Assembly (NCBI RefSeq): GCF_905250085.1
Contig: NZ_CAJNOB010000004.1
Location: 1-61,680 of the forward strand
Direction: 5' to 3'
Length of the DNA stretch: 61,680 bases
Source of the DNA: Candidatus Methylacidithermus pantelleriae
GTDB lineage: Bacteria; Verrucomicrobiota; Verrucomicrobiia; Methylacidiphilales; Methylacidiphilaceae
Shown: piece by piece, positions 27,421-35,741 of the stretch
Layout: each line of letters opens with the position of its first letter
Numbering within the stretch: the first letter of the stretch is position 1
Position numbers and translations under genes: made by a program
The notes under the pieces: model-generated
What the model was told of the DNA's origin: nothing
Database searches by the model: none
What the model saw: the letters and a program-made list of their open reading frames with translations, nothing else

Positions 27421-27992
27421 CGTATGTGAAAATTGAAAATCTTTCTCATAAATGCCTCCGACCGTCTTCTTCCACCGTTTCCAGTAGACCTCTTCCCGTA
27501 AAGCCTGGCACACAAGGAAACGATCTTTTCACGCAGGGCGCGCACGATATCGTCGGTCAATTGATTGGGATCCACCACCGGGATCGATCGACTCTGCACG
27601 CCCAATGTCACTTCCCGCTACTCGAAGCCCAAGCGCATCAGCCGGCGCGAGTGGGCGACCACGATGACGCCGGCCTTGAGACAAGAGAGCCGCCCAACGA
27701 ACCCTCTATGATGGTCATTCATGCCGGAGCCGCCCTCCTTGGGGGCTTTGACCATCGGTAACGGTTTGCCTGAGAGTAAACTCGGAAAATCCAAGCCAAT
27801 TGCCTCTCTCAATCCAGTGTTTCATCGGCGCTGGATACCTATGCCTAGAGGGTCAGGCCGTCAGGCCGTTCCGACTCCGTATGCACACGATTACCCTCCC
27901 GGTTGGAAACTCTTCTGCGGGAACAGCCAAACGCTCCTCTTCCACATCCGCCAAGCCGTCTTCTAGCCAACACCCTGCCGCTTGGCCCATAC
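27420..27992 (-). pseudogene. IS607-type TnpA (serine recombinase) relic
   Basis: Scattered pieces match IS607 TnpA: GRVIVCIRSRNG near the catalytic serine region (usually VIVYARVSS, but here the serine region is disrupted). They continue with GVIVVAHSRRLMRLGFE at about 27640 and LTDDIVRALREKIVSLCARL and YGKRST at about 27520. Stops and frame changes interrupt the gene. It precedes the tnpB relic as expected for IS607. Confidence 0.65.
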
Positions 27993-28257
27993 ACGCAACT
28001 TTCTTCGGATATGCTGTCAGGAAGAGCCTTATGTGTCTTTGTATTGTTTTGCTGTTGGCAACCCTACGGACAGTTAGCTAGTGGCTTTGGTAGAAGGCTC
28101 GAACCCGGAAGGGGGCAAATGCGGTCCATTACTATTGTTGACGATGAGTCTCTACTTTGGATGAGGCAACCCTGGGGACCCATAGGATTTTCGCGTGGCC
28201 GGTAACCTGATGGAAGAGGGCCGCGTCATTACTTAATAGACGGGTGGCCCTTTGTTC

Positions 28258-28851
28258 ATGGAAATTTCAGAGCTGGATGCTGTCTCCCTTGCCGAGGCTC
28301 TGCGAGCAGGGGATGAGAAGGCGGCGACCCTTGTTTTGGAAGCCATTTATCCCTTGGTCTTACGAATTGTTCGCAATCATCTGCCGCGACGGATGGAGGA
28401 AGAGGATCTCATTCAGGACGTGCTTCTAAAGGTATTGACGCGCATTGACCAATATCGGGGTGTGGCGCCCTTCCATCATTGGGTTTCCAGAATTGCCCTC
28501 TCTACCTGTTTGGATGCTCTCCGGAAGGAAAAGAGAAGACCGGAACTACGGTGGTCGGAACTTACTCAAGACGAGAAGGTGGTGCTGGAGGAGTTGGTGA
28601 GTCCTAGGGAGTATGAGGGTGGGCCTGCGCATCTTGCCGCGGCCAGGGAGCTTGCCGAAAGGTTATTAGAGGCGCTGTCTCCGCAGGATCGGATTATAGT
28701 TCGAATGATGGATATGGAAGGCGCTTCCACAGCCGAGGTGGCTGCCCTTTTGGGATGGGGCATTTCAAAAGTAAAAGTTCGGGCTTCCCGAGCTCGAAAA
28801 AAGTTACGCGCGCTTTTGGTGAAGCTCGGAGAGGAGGTGGACACCCAATGA
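28258..28851 (+). CDS. ECF-type RNA polymerase sigma factor (second)
   Basis: The 197-residue protein is a sigma-70 family regulator. Region 2 shows YPLVLRIVRNHLPRRMEEED, DLIQDVLLKVLTRIDQYRG and FHHWVSRIALSTCLDALRKE. Region 4 shows LEALSPQDRIIVRMMDMEGA and TAEVAALLGWGISKVKVRAS. ATG 28258 is preferred over the TTG at 28252. The stop overlaps the next gene's ATG (ATGA), and that gene encodes a small membrane protein, so the two are translationally coupled as sigma and anti-sigma often are. It differs enough from the sigma gene at 20.6 kb to be a separate system. Confidence 0.9.
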   Translation: MEISELDAVSLAEALRAGDEKAATLVLEAIYPLVLRIVRNHLPRRMEEEDLIQDVLLKVLTRIDQYRGVAPFHHWVSRIALSTCLDALRKEKRRPELRWSELTQDEKVVLEELVSPREYEGGPAHLAAARELAERLLEALSPQDRIIVRMMDMEGASTAEVAALLGWGISKVKVRASRARKKLRALLVKLGEEVDTQ

Positions 28852-29297
28852 GAGAGCGTTGGGAAGGAGCTTGGGAAAAGCTGGCACGGTGGGTAAGCCA
28901 AGCCCCGGTGGAAAGACATGACCAGCCTTCGGTCCTCCCCCCTGAAACACTGCGGCAGATCCTGGCACAATGGCACAGGGAACGCGCCAAGCGGTGGGAG
29001 CAACAGTCGGCATTATGGGGTGGATGGATCCTCGTTGGGGCTCTGGCCGCCGTTTTGGCCTTTGCTTTTCTCTGGCAAGGGGAGGATATCTCGCAGCTCG
29101 ATCCCAATTGGGAGGATGTGGATTGGGAGAATCTGGTAGAGCCGACGACGGGTGCAACCTTACCCGAAGCGTCTTTTGGCACGTCAGAAAAAGAGAGACA
29201 CACATGGGTTTTTTTAAAGAAGAGCTACCTTTTGAGCCGTGCTTCTCCGGTTGGGATGCCAGAGGGAAAAACAAATGAAGCTCTTGAATCTTCTTAG
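28848..29297 (+). CDS. Small membrane protein, candidate anti-sigma factor
   Basis: The 149-residue product has an Arg/Glu/Trp-rich N-terminus of about 57 residues, one hydrophobic helix at about 58-80 (WGGWILVGALAAVLAFAFLW), and a C-terminal part with Asp/Glu/Trp and no known domain. It starts within the sigma gene's stop (ATGA) and its end overlaps the following gene by 23 bases. Topology and position suggest an anti-sigma factor. I see no zinc-type motif and no known family, so this is inference. Confidence 0.55.
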   Translation: MRERWEGAWEKLARWVSQAPVERHDQPSVLPPETLRQILAQWHRERAKRWEQQSALWGGWILVGALAAVLAFAFLWQGEDISQLDPNWEDVDWENLVEPTTGATLPEASFGTSEKERHTWVFLKKSYLLSRASPVGMPEGKTNEALESS

Positions 29298-29733
29298 TCG
29301 GCCCTGGTTTATTGCTCTTTCGCTTGTCCTTTTCTTTGGGGCGTCGTTTGCTTCGGGGTTTTGGGTGGGAAGGGCGAGCCGGTGGAAAAGAACAGTCGCG
29401 CTCCCAGGTGCCCGGGTTCATTACTGGGCGAACCAACTAACCCAACAATTGGAGAAGGGTTTGCCGCTGTCCGCGGATCAAGTTCGCAAGATTAGTCCCA
29501 TTGTGGAAGAGGAATGCCGCCGTGTAGGGGTCAGTATGCACCGACATTTCTTGGTGGAGCGAGAGCGACTTTGGAAACAATTACAGATGCGAATTAGTCC
29601 TCTTTTGGAACCGGATCAGCGCCAGAAGTTTGATCTTTGGATAAAGCGAAGAGTCGAAACGCTGGAGAAAAAACTGAAGCGTTTACCTGGTGAACCAGCT
29701 CAAGGGGCTGGCTCAGATGGAGCTCCATCTTAA
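29275..29733 (+). CDS. Periplasmic-type Spy/CpxP-like or heavy-metal-sensor-like protein
   Basis: The 152-residue protein starts with a membrane or signal segment (WFIALSLVLFFGASFASGFW) followed by a helical domain. The pattern LPLSADQVRKISPIVEEEC with later LLEPDQRQKFDLWIKRR resembles the paired LTxxQ-type motifs of Spy, CpxP and CnrX/ZraP-like periplasmic sensors or chaperones. As third gene of the ECF operon, it would be a sensor or stress target outside the inner membrane. ATG 29275 lies within the end of the preceding gene. The family call is tentative. Confidence 0.6.
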   Translation: MKLLNLLSRPWFIALSLVLFFGASFASGFWVGRASRWKRTVALPGARVHYWANQLTQQLEKGLPLSADQVRKISPIVEEECRRVGVSMHRHFLVERERLWKQLQMRISPLLEPDQRQKFDLWIKRRVETLEKKLKRLPGEPAQGAGSDGAPS

Positions 29734-29735
29734 AG

Positions 29736-30488
29736 TCAGTTGCTTTTTGTAAGAAGTTCTAGGAGTTGTCGCGCATTTTCCCAAGCGATTCCATGGGCCG
29801 TGTTATCAAAATAAATGTGTACCTCATACTTCTTCGCAAGCCAGCCGCAAATCCTGTAGGCCCATTCCGTTAATTCTGCGCTCGTATATGCAGAAACGTA
29901 GGTCTCGGGACTGCCGTGGAGCCGCACATAAACGCAGTCGGTGGTAACCGCTTCCCAAAAGGGCCACTTCCCTGAGTGGGATTGGCAATTGGCCAATTGC
30001 CAGTGTCGCAAAATGGACGCCACTTCCTGGTTGTGCCATGAGGAGTGCCGAAACTCAAGGACATGTCGAACGTCTTTCCATTCCTTAAGAAGGCAAGCAA
30101 AGGCTTTCAGCTTCTCAAGATCACAGTGCAAAGAAGAGGGTAATTGCCATAAGACCGCTTTGAGTTTTGTCCCCAAGGGACGGCAACCCTCGCGCTCCTG
30201 CAAGACTGCCTCCGGTGTGCACGAAAGTTTCTGAACGTGTGTAATTCGGCGAGACCCTTTGATCGCAAAGGCAAACTCTTCCGGGGTAGTCTTATTCCAG
30301 CTGGTAAAGGTTCCGGGGGATACCGCTCGGTAGAATGTGGCATTGACCTCGACTGCGGGAAAATGTTTTGCATACTCGGTTAGCCAATCTCGAGAAGGTA
30401 AACCTTTGTAATAGCGGTCTTTCCAATCAGAATAACTCCATCCGCTCGTTCCTAAATAAAGGTCGCCTGGGAACTCAGTTACCTTCAT
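29736..30488 (-). CDS. DUF72 family protein (YecE-like)
   Basis: The 250-residue protein has the DUF72 TIM-barrel pattern: LYLGTSGWSYSDWKDRYY at the start, then VEVNATFYRAVSPGTFTSWN, FAFAIKGSRRITHVQ and VLEFRHSSWHN. Towards the end are CVYVRLHG and the YFDNTAHGIAWENARQL block. The function of the family is not known. Its stop is only two bases from the stop of the facing operon gene. The ATG at 30488 overlaps the stop of a small membrane protein gene upstream, so the two are probably coupled. Confidence 0.9.
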   Translation of the reverse strand: MKVTEFPGDLYLGTSGWSYSDWKDRYYKGLPSRDWLTEYAKHFPAVEVNATFYRAVSPGTFTSWNKTTPEEFAFAIKGSRRITHVQKLSCTPEAVLQEREGCRPLGTKLKAVLWQLPSSLHCDLEKLKAFACLLKEWKDVRHVLEFRHSSWHNQEVASILRHWQLANCQSHSGKWPFWEAVTTDCVYVRLHGSPETYVSAYTSAELTEWAYRICGWLAKKYEVHIYFDNTAHGIAWENARQLLELLTKSN

Positions 30489-30787
30489 CGAGATCCTTGG
30501 GGAGATTGCGAAGTCTCAGGGTTGGGCTGTTTTTGCACGAGTCGTGTGAGCCGATTGTGTTGAGGTCCTATGATGATAACGTGAGAACGTTGCAACGCTA
30601 GCCACACGGCTATCGAGCTTGCAGCCATCGAGAGTGCGAGGACAATGAGATCCAAGCGGAACCGAACAAGGAATTGAAAAAACGGTCCCCAAGGTCTTTT
30701 CGGCCGACTTTGCCCTGCGGGCGCAGTCTTTTGCCGATGTTGGGGGTTTTTTCGGTGAGCTATGATAAGAGGTCGCTTTATGGCCAT
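30485..30787 (-). CDS. Hypothetical small membrane protein
   Basis: A 100-residue open frame with one hydrophobic segment at about 45-68 (LDLIVLALSMAASSIAVWLA) and basic flanks. I do not recognise it. Support comes from the four-base overlap with the DUF72 start (ATGA). It has no clear ribosome site; the true start may be further in. Confidence 0.45.
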   Translation of the reverse strand: MAIKRPLIIAHRKNPQHRQKTAPAGQSRPKRPWGPFFQFLVRFRLDLIVLALSMAASSIAVWLALQRSHVIIIGPQHNRLTRLVQKQPNPETSQSPQGSR

Positions 30788-30832
30788 GGTGAAGGGTGCT
30801 TTCCTTTGCGCAGTTTCGCCCAGCCCATGGCT

Positions 30833-31630
30833 CTACGCCGGTGGGGCCGCAAGAGGAAGGGATACATTCTTGGATTCCTTACGGACAAGATCCCTCTTTC
30901 CTTTGTGATGCCTACGGGCCGAAAGACTCTTTAGAAAAGAAAAAAATGCTTCCACGTCGCCCAGATTCTCCCAAACCGCCGAATGGCCTGTGGCGAGGAG
31001 TTCTTTGCGGGAAAAGTTTCCTGTGGCCACTGCGAGAGCCTGGGCTCCGATCCCATAAGCGCACCGGATATCATGCGGGGTATCGCCGATGATGAGAACC
31101 TGCACTGGGTCCACCGGTTGCGCAACGAACTGGATCGCTTTTCGCAGGGCAGCGCGTGCCAAATCAAGACGATCAAAACCGTCTTGAGCAAAGGCGCCAA
31201 AGGGAAAGTAGGAGTCCAGACCAAAATGGTCTAATTTAATCAAGGCCGCTTCCTGAAAGTTGCCCGTTAAAAGCCCGTGGACAATTGACCGTTCGTGGCG
31301 TTGGCGGCTTAACTCGAGGATCTCTTTGACGCCCTTCTGAATCTGGCCCCTGCTTTGGCCCAATTCCCGGCGTAATCGATTACAATACACAGCAATAAAG
31401 GTTTTTTCCTGCAAAACATCCCACGAAAGCCGGTACTTCTTTGCAAACTGGTGGAGAATGCACCGATCCGTTTGCCCGCTGACTTCGATCCCATCCCAAC
31501 TCAAGTCCCTTCCTGTGAGTTCCTCCAATGCCCCGAGCATGGCGCTTCGCCCGGCTCCGCCGGTTGAGATGAGGGTTCCATCCACATCCCAAAGGCAAAT
31601 GGTGACTACTGGATCGGCCAAGCTCCCCAA
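30833..31630 (-). CDS. HAD-superfamily hydrolase
   Basis: The 265-residue protein has HAD motifs: motif I LWDVDGTLISTGG, the motif II region GLLTGNF, and motif IV GDTPHDIRCA. A helical cap lies between motif I and II. The overall form is like phosphoglycolate phosphatase or other small-phosphate HADs. The C-terminal 25 residues are basic and low-complexity. It starts three bases after the fabI stop, so it is co-transcribed with fabI. The substrate is unknown. Confidence 0.85.
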   Translation of the reverse strand: MGSLADPVVTICLWDVDGTLISTGGAGRSAMLGALEELTGRDLSWDGIEVSGQTDRCILHQFAKKYRLSWDVLQEKTFIAVYCNRLRRELGQSRGQIQKGVKEILELSRQRHERSIVHGLLTGNFQEAALIKLDHFGLDSYFPFGAFAQDGFDRLDLARAALRKAIQFVAQPVDPVQVLIIGDTPHDIRCAYGIGAQALAVATGNFSRKELLATGHSAVWENLGDVEAFFSFLKSLSARRHHKGKRDLVRKESKNVSLPLAAPPA

Positions 31631-31633
31631 AGC

Positions 31634-32416
31634 TCATCCTCCCATAATGGAGTAACCGCAGTCAGCAAAAACAACTTGACCCGTAATCGCACTGGCTGCC
31701 TCGCTTACGAGAAAGGTGGCCACGGCTCCCAGCTCGGGCAAAGAGACGTTTCGTTGTAATGGTGAGCGCTGCGCTGCGTAGCGAAGCATTTCCGTAAAAC
31801 CAGGGATTCCCCGGGCTGCAAGAGTGTTGACGGGACCTGCGCTAATCGCGTTGACGCGGATTCCTTGAGGGCCTAGATCGAACGCAAGATATCGGACAGT
31901 CGCTTCTAGAGCTGCTTTGGCTACCCCCATGACATTGTAATGGGGAACGACCTTCTGGGATCCGTAGTAGGTTAAGGTAAGAAGCGAACCGCCCTTTCGG
32001 AGGAGGGGAGCAGCTCTTTGTGCCAAACCGATCAAGGAATAAACGCTTACATCGAGCGCCGTGTTAAAGGCAGCTCGGCCTGTATCCAAAAGCCGCCCCT
32101 CCAGTGCTTCCCTGGGTGCATAAGCAATACTGTGGAGAAGAAAATCCAAGTAGCCGACTTTGGAAGCTAATTCCGTAAAAAAGCGGTCAAGTTCTTGGTC
32201 GGATGCCACATCACAAGGAAAGGCCAGCGAATCAGGACCTAATTCCGGGAGAAGCTCGTCGATATTTTTTTTGAATCGCTCCCCTTGGTAGCCGATCAAA
32301 ACGCGTGCCCCGGCGTTGTGCCACGCTTGCGCAATGCTCCAAGCAAGACTTCGATGGTTTGCCACACCCAGCGCAATTCCGACTTTCCCCGCTAAAACTG
32401 CTTGCACGCAACCCAT
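31634..32416 (-). CDS. fabI: Enoyl-[acyl-carrier-protein] reductase
   Basis: FabI reduces trans-2-enoyl-ACP in the last step of each fatty acid elongation cycle. The 260-residue protein begins LAGKVGIALGVANHRSLAWS, the FabI-type NAD-binding start. It has DFLLHSIAYAPREALEGR and the catalytic YNVMGVAKAALEA (Tyr-x6-Lys), and ends FADCGYSIMGG. ATG 32416 gives a normal FabI length; the longer frame to 32500 is not needed. A direct repeat sits just upstream (see 32492-32510). It leads into a HAD hydrolase gene. Confidence 0.93.
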   Translation of the reverse strand: MGCVQAVLAGKVGIALGVANHRSLAWSIAQAWHNAGARVLIGYQGERFKKNIDELLPELGPDSLAFPCDVASDQELDRFFTELASKVGYLDFLLHSIAYAPREALEGRLLDTGRAAFNTALDVSVYSLIGLAQRAAPLLRKGGSLLTLTYYGSQKVVPHYNVMGVAKAALEATVRYLAFDLGPQGIRVNAISAGPVNTLAARGIPGFTEMLRYAAQRSPLQRNVSLPELGAVATFLVSEAASAITGQVVFADCGYSIMGG

Positions 32417-32491
32417 GGAAGCACAATGACCCCTATCTGGCAAGTCCCGGTTCGGTTTCCCGCAGCCGGATAACCGTATGCCCAGACCGAA

Positions 32492-32510
32492 TTGTAACAC
32501 AGTTGTAACA
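32492..32510. promoter_or_regulatory. Tandem TTGTAACA repeats upstream of fabI
   Basis: TTGTAACA occurs at 32492-32499 and 32503-32510, 11 bases apart, one turn of the helix. On the fabI strand they read TGTTACAA. A TTGATT and a TACAAT on that strand bracket or overlap the repeats and may be a promoter (about 15-base spacer, which is short). The repeats could be an operator for fabI or for the divergent glycosyltransferase gene. Confidence 0.4.
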
Positions 32511-32559
32511 GAATCAACATTGACACCTGGAACAGTTCTTCCTAGCGGTAGAAAAAAAG

Positions 32560-34602
32560 ATGATAAGAATACTCTGTCTTACTGCAAGCTTTGGCGAAGG
32601 GCATAACTCGGCCGCTCGGAACATTCGGGATGCGCTTCTTTGGCTGGGTCCACCAGACATACGGGTGGAGATCTACGACCCGTTGCGAGAGATCCCTGGC
32701 TGGACTCGCTGGCTCGAGCAGGGATATCCGCTGGTGGCGAATGAATTTCCCTGGCTGTGGCGTCTTCTTTATAGGAGCTCGGCGCGGTGGCGGTGGTACC
32801 GGCCGCTTTTGGCTCGATCTTCCGCACTTCTGGCCTTTCTCGATGGGCTGCTTCACGAAAGTGAGCCGGATGCTGTTGTGTGTACCTACCCCTTGTTTAA
32901 TTTCTATCTGCATCGGCTGTATCGTGAAGGGCGTGCCAAACCGTTTCACCACTGGACCATTGTAACGGACACCCTTCCTCTCCATCCCATCTGGTATGAG
33001 TGGCCCACCGACGCTTTTGCGGTACCCGATGAGGCAACCGGCGCTTTTCTTCTCCAAAAAACCGGCATGGATCCCACCAAGATTCACGTGACCGGTTTTC
33101 CCGTTCCCGTAAGTCTTGCGCATCTTTCAGAGCGCAAGAGTAAAGTTCCCCAGCCCATTGAGTGGGGCAACCCTCGCATTTTATATGTGCTTGGAACTGG
33201 CTGGAAATGGGCTCGCCGCATCGTTGAGCTTTTAGCCCAAAAAAAGGAATGGACGGTCACCGTAGTATGCGGCCGTAACGTAGCGTGCTATCAACGGCTC
33301 AAAACGTTTGCTCAGCGGTGGGGTGACAGGGTCGAAGTTTTGGGATGGACGGGGAAGATGGCGGAACTCCTCCTTTCTCACCATGTTGTTGTCGGCAAGG
33401 CAGGAGGTGCTCTCGTTCAAGAAGTTCTCGCAGCGCATCGACCAATGGTCATTACACAGGTGTTTCCGGGCCAAGAGGAGGGAAATGAAGCGTTGCTGCG
33501 AAGGCTGGGCGTAGGTTTTCGGGCCCAGCGTCCCGGAGAAGTGGTTAGGTGTCTGGAAGAGCTCTTTGCCCATAACGGCCGGCGCTGGAAGGAGCTGCAA
33601 CGGAATTGGCCAGATCCTTCCCGGGCAGATGCCGCTGTGCGAATTGCACGCGCGATTGTAAGCCAATGTGAAGACCGATCTTTGGATTCCGACGTTACCT
33701 TTTCCTTCTCCTTCATTCCTCGGATGACCGGCACCGAACGTTCGTCTTCCGTTCTTCTGTGTGATTTTCATGCCCATACAACCTTTTCAGACGGATCGTT
33801 AACTCTCCGCGAACTTGTGGATTTTTATGGCTCGCGTGGGTTTGATTGTCTGTGTGTAACCGACCACCTTGTGGATCCAAAAGTTCTTTTGGGTCGCCTC
33901 TGCCGGCTCACCGGGTTAGTCCTTGTTCCGAGCCAGTTGCCTCAATATTTTGCTGCCATTGAAGAGGAAAAACGTCGAGCCTGGACAGAATATGGACTCA
34001 TATTGTTCGCCGGGATCGAATTTAATAAAGATTCCTTAGCGGCGAAGAGCTCGGCCCATCTGTTGGGAGTTGATGTCAAAACACCCATCGATCCTGGGCT
34101 GAGTTTGGAGGAAATTATCGATGCGATTCATGATCAAGGCGGACTTGCCATTGCTTCTCATCCCCATAAATTCCAAAGCGTATGGGGAAAAGATACCTTA
34201 TATCTATGGGAAAACCGAGAACGTTTCGCGCTTCTTTTAGATGCATGGGAAATCGCCAACCGGCATGATCTTTTTACTCCTGTTTCATTAAAGAAACTTC
34301 CTTTTGTCGCGAATAGTGATTTCCATAAGCCAAAACACATTTATTCGTGGAAAACGGTTCTTTTTTGTGAAAAGGACCCTGAGGCGATAAAAGCTTGTAT
34401 CCGGGCCAATGAAAAGATTGCGATTAGCCTCTACCGAGGAGCGCATTGGCTAGGGAAGGCGGGAAGCGGTTGGTCATTGGTAGGGAGTGAGCAAAAGGGA
34501 AAGGGGGCATTTTCCCCTAGAGCCGAGAGCAGGGCCAAGTTTTGGGAGGTGGATAGAAGGAGTTTTTCTGCAGCCCCCGGTTCCGTTGGGAGTTGCGAGT
34601 AG
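32560..34602 (+). CDS. Glycosyltransferase (GT28/MGDG-synthase-like) fused to a PHP phosphoesterase domain
   Basis: The 680-residue protein joins two enzymes. Residues 1-370 are a GT-B glycosyltransferase like bacterial diacylglycerol glucosyl/galactosyltransferases. The start is ILCLTASFGEGHNSAARNI, the acceptor part has TDTLPLHPIWYE, and the UDP-sugar site has VVVGKAGGALVQEVLAA and FPGQEEGNE. Residues about 398-640 are a PHP metal-dependent phosphoesterase: DFHAHTTFSDGSLTLREL, LCVTDHL, FAGIEFN, ASHPHKF and NSDFHKPKH supply the metal-binding His/Asp cluster. The two lie in one unbroken frame with a Ser/Thr-rich linker near 370-398. I do not know this pairing. It may process lipid-linked sugar, or an intermediate. 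It is divergent from fabI; a membrane-lipid role is a sensible guess. Confidence 0.82.
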   Translation: MIRILCLTASFGEGHNSAARNIRDALLWLGPPDIRVEIYDPLREIPGWTRWLEQGYPLVANEFPWLWRLLYRSSARWRWYRPLLARSSALLAFLDGLLHESEPDAVVCTYPLFNFYLHRLYREGRAKPFHHWTIVTDTLPLHPIWYEWPTDAFAVPDEATGAFLLQKTGMDPTKIHVTGFPVPVSLAHLSERKSKVPQPIEWGNPRILYVLGTGWKWARRIVELLAQKKEWTVTVVCGRNVACYQRLKTFAQRWGDRVEVLGWTGKMAELLLSHHVVVGKAGGALVQEVLAAHRPMVITQVFPGQEEGNEALLRRLGVGFRAQRPGEVVRCLEELFAHNGRRWKELQRNWPDPSRADAAVRIARAIVSQCEDRSLDSDVTFSFSFIPRMTGTERSSSVLLCDFHAHTTFSDGSLTLRELVDFYGSRGFDCLCVTDHLVDPKVLLGRLCRLTGLVLVPSQLPQYFAAIEEEKRRAWTEYGLILFAGIEFNKDSLAAKSSAHLLGVDVKTPIDPGLSLEEIIDAIHDQGGLAIASHPHKFQSVWGKDTLYLWENRERFALLLDAWEIANRHDLFTPVSLKKLPFVANSDFHKPKHIYSWKTVLFCEKDPEAIKACIRANEKIAISLYRGAHWLGKAGSGWSLVGSEQKGKGAFSPRAESRAKFWEVDRRSFSAAPGSVGSCE

Positions 34603-34712
34603 CGACTTTTTTAGCTTGGGGGGCCTAGCCGGGCGCCAAGGAGGGAGCATGGCGTGGGATGGGAAAAAGGCTTCTTGGCGACGAGGCTTTCCTTCGATAA
34701 AAAAAGAAAAGC

Positions 34713-35741
34713 TTGAGCGATTGGGAGAAAGATTCTGGGCCGATTGTGACGGAACAATCGTGGCGGAGGGATTTCTGGGGTCTTCTGTGGGAGAGCCGGT
34801 CCGGTTTTGTACCATGGGAAAAGATTCTCAAGCTGGGTCGATCGACTCAAGAGATCGTAGAAGAGGCGTTTTTTTTAGAAAAACGAGGTTACACCCTGGA
34901 ACTTTCTCCCGTTCTTGGGATCCGACTCTTGGCTCCGCTACCGGATATTTTCTGCTCCCGGGAGTGGGAATATCGGCTTTGGATCTCCGGAGTTCCGTGG
35001 GTTACGGGCGTAGCCTATCCAGTGGTCGGATCTACCAATGAGGAGACGCATCGTTGGGCCGAAAAGGGAGCCGGTGAGGGATTTTTTGTATTGGCCGATG
35101 CCCAGAGGCAGGGTCGTGGTCGCTGGGGGAGGGGCTGGCAGTCGCCCCTTGGCCTGGGACTGTACGGAAGTATCCTTTTGCGACCCGGTTGGGAGGCCAG
35201 GCAGGCGACTCGCCTTGCGATTGTAGCCACTCTGGCCGCAGCGGAAGCCGTGGAGGAGACAAGCGGTCAAAGAATCGACCTTGGTTGGCCGAATGATCTT
35301 TTCCTTGAGGGAAGGAAAGTAGGTGGGGTGCTGGTCGAAACCCGCACTCAAGGAGCTGCCTTGCAAGAGGCGGTCATTGGGCTAGGTCTTAACGTCCGGC
35401 AGACCGAGGAGGATTGGGATGAGGACTTGAAACCAGTCGCTACTTCCCTTGCGTCTTACGTTTCCTCACCGCCCAGAAGAATGGATCTATGGATCGCTTT
35501 TCTGCATCGATTGTACCGGAATTATCACATGGACTTTTCCCTTTGCCGTGCCCGTTGGGAAGCACGCTCTCCGATGCTCCAGCGGCTGGTGCGGATTGAA
35601 AGCCCAAGGGAGATGTTTGTGGGGATGGCCTTGGGATTGAGCGAGCTAGGGGAACTCAACGTCCAGACGGTTGAGGGGAGGGTCTATTCGCTGGGCCCAG
35701 CAGCTGTAACCCGGGTGCGAGTGACGGAGAGCGGCATCTAG
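34713..35741 (+). CDS. birA: Biotin--[acetyl-CoA-carboxylase] ligase
   Basis: The enzyme activates biotin with ATP and attaches it to the carrier protein of acetyl-CoA carboxylase. A winged-helix-type N-terminus of about 75 residues (SWRRDFWGLLWESRSG) is followed by the ligase core: VGSTNEETHRWAEKG, the biotin loop QRQGRGRWGRGWQSPLG, and LGWPNDLFLEGRKVGGVLVE. A C-terminal SH3-like domain follows. The 342 residues fit bifunctional BirA. The N-terminal domain suggests it may also act as a repressor. The start is TTG at 34713, and I see no strong ribosome site. Its end overlaps by four bases the stop of the facing oppC-like gene. Confidence 0.9.
   Translation: MSDWEKDSGPIVTEQSWRRDFWGLLWESRSGFVPWEKILKLGRSTQEIVEEAFFLEKRGYTLELSPVLGIRLLAPLPDIFCSREWEYRLWISGVPWVTGVAYPVVGSTNEETHRWAEKGAGEGFFVLADAQRQGRGRWGRGWQSPLGLGLYGSILLRPGWEARQATRLAIVATLAAAEAVEETSGQRIDLGWPNDLFLEGRKVGGVLVETRTQGAALQEAVIGLGLNVRQTEEDWDEDLKPVATSLASYVSSPPRRMDLWIAFLHRLYRNYHMDFSLCRARWEARSPMLQRLVRIESPREMFVGMALGLSELGELNVQTVEGRVYSLGPAAVTRVRVTESGI

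Larger units (their letters stand above)
25960..27992 (-). mobile_element. Decayed IS607-type element (tnpA-tnpB)
   Basis: On the minus strand a serine-recombinase-like tnpA (about 27992-27420) is followed by a tnpB (about 27420-25960), the order of IS607-family elements. Both are broken by stops and frameshifts. A near-identical tnpA segment occurs in the relic at 53.5 kb: 21 bases at 27914-27934 here (complement) match 53502-53522. I could not see clear element ends. Confidence 0.7.

Noticed and set aside
34487-35041. A 184-codon plus-strand frame across the GT-PHP and birA junction
   Set aside because: It overlaps both real genes in another frame and has low-complexity content.
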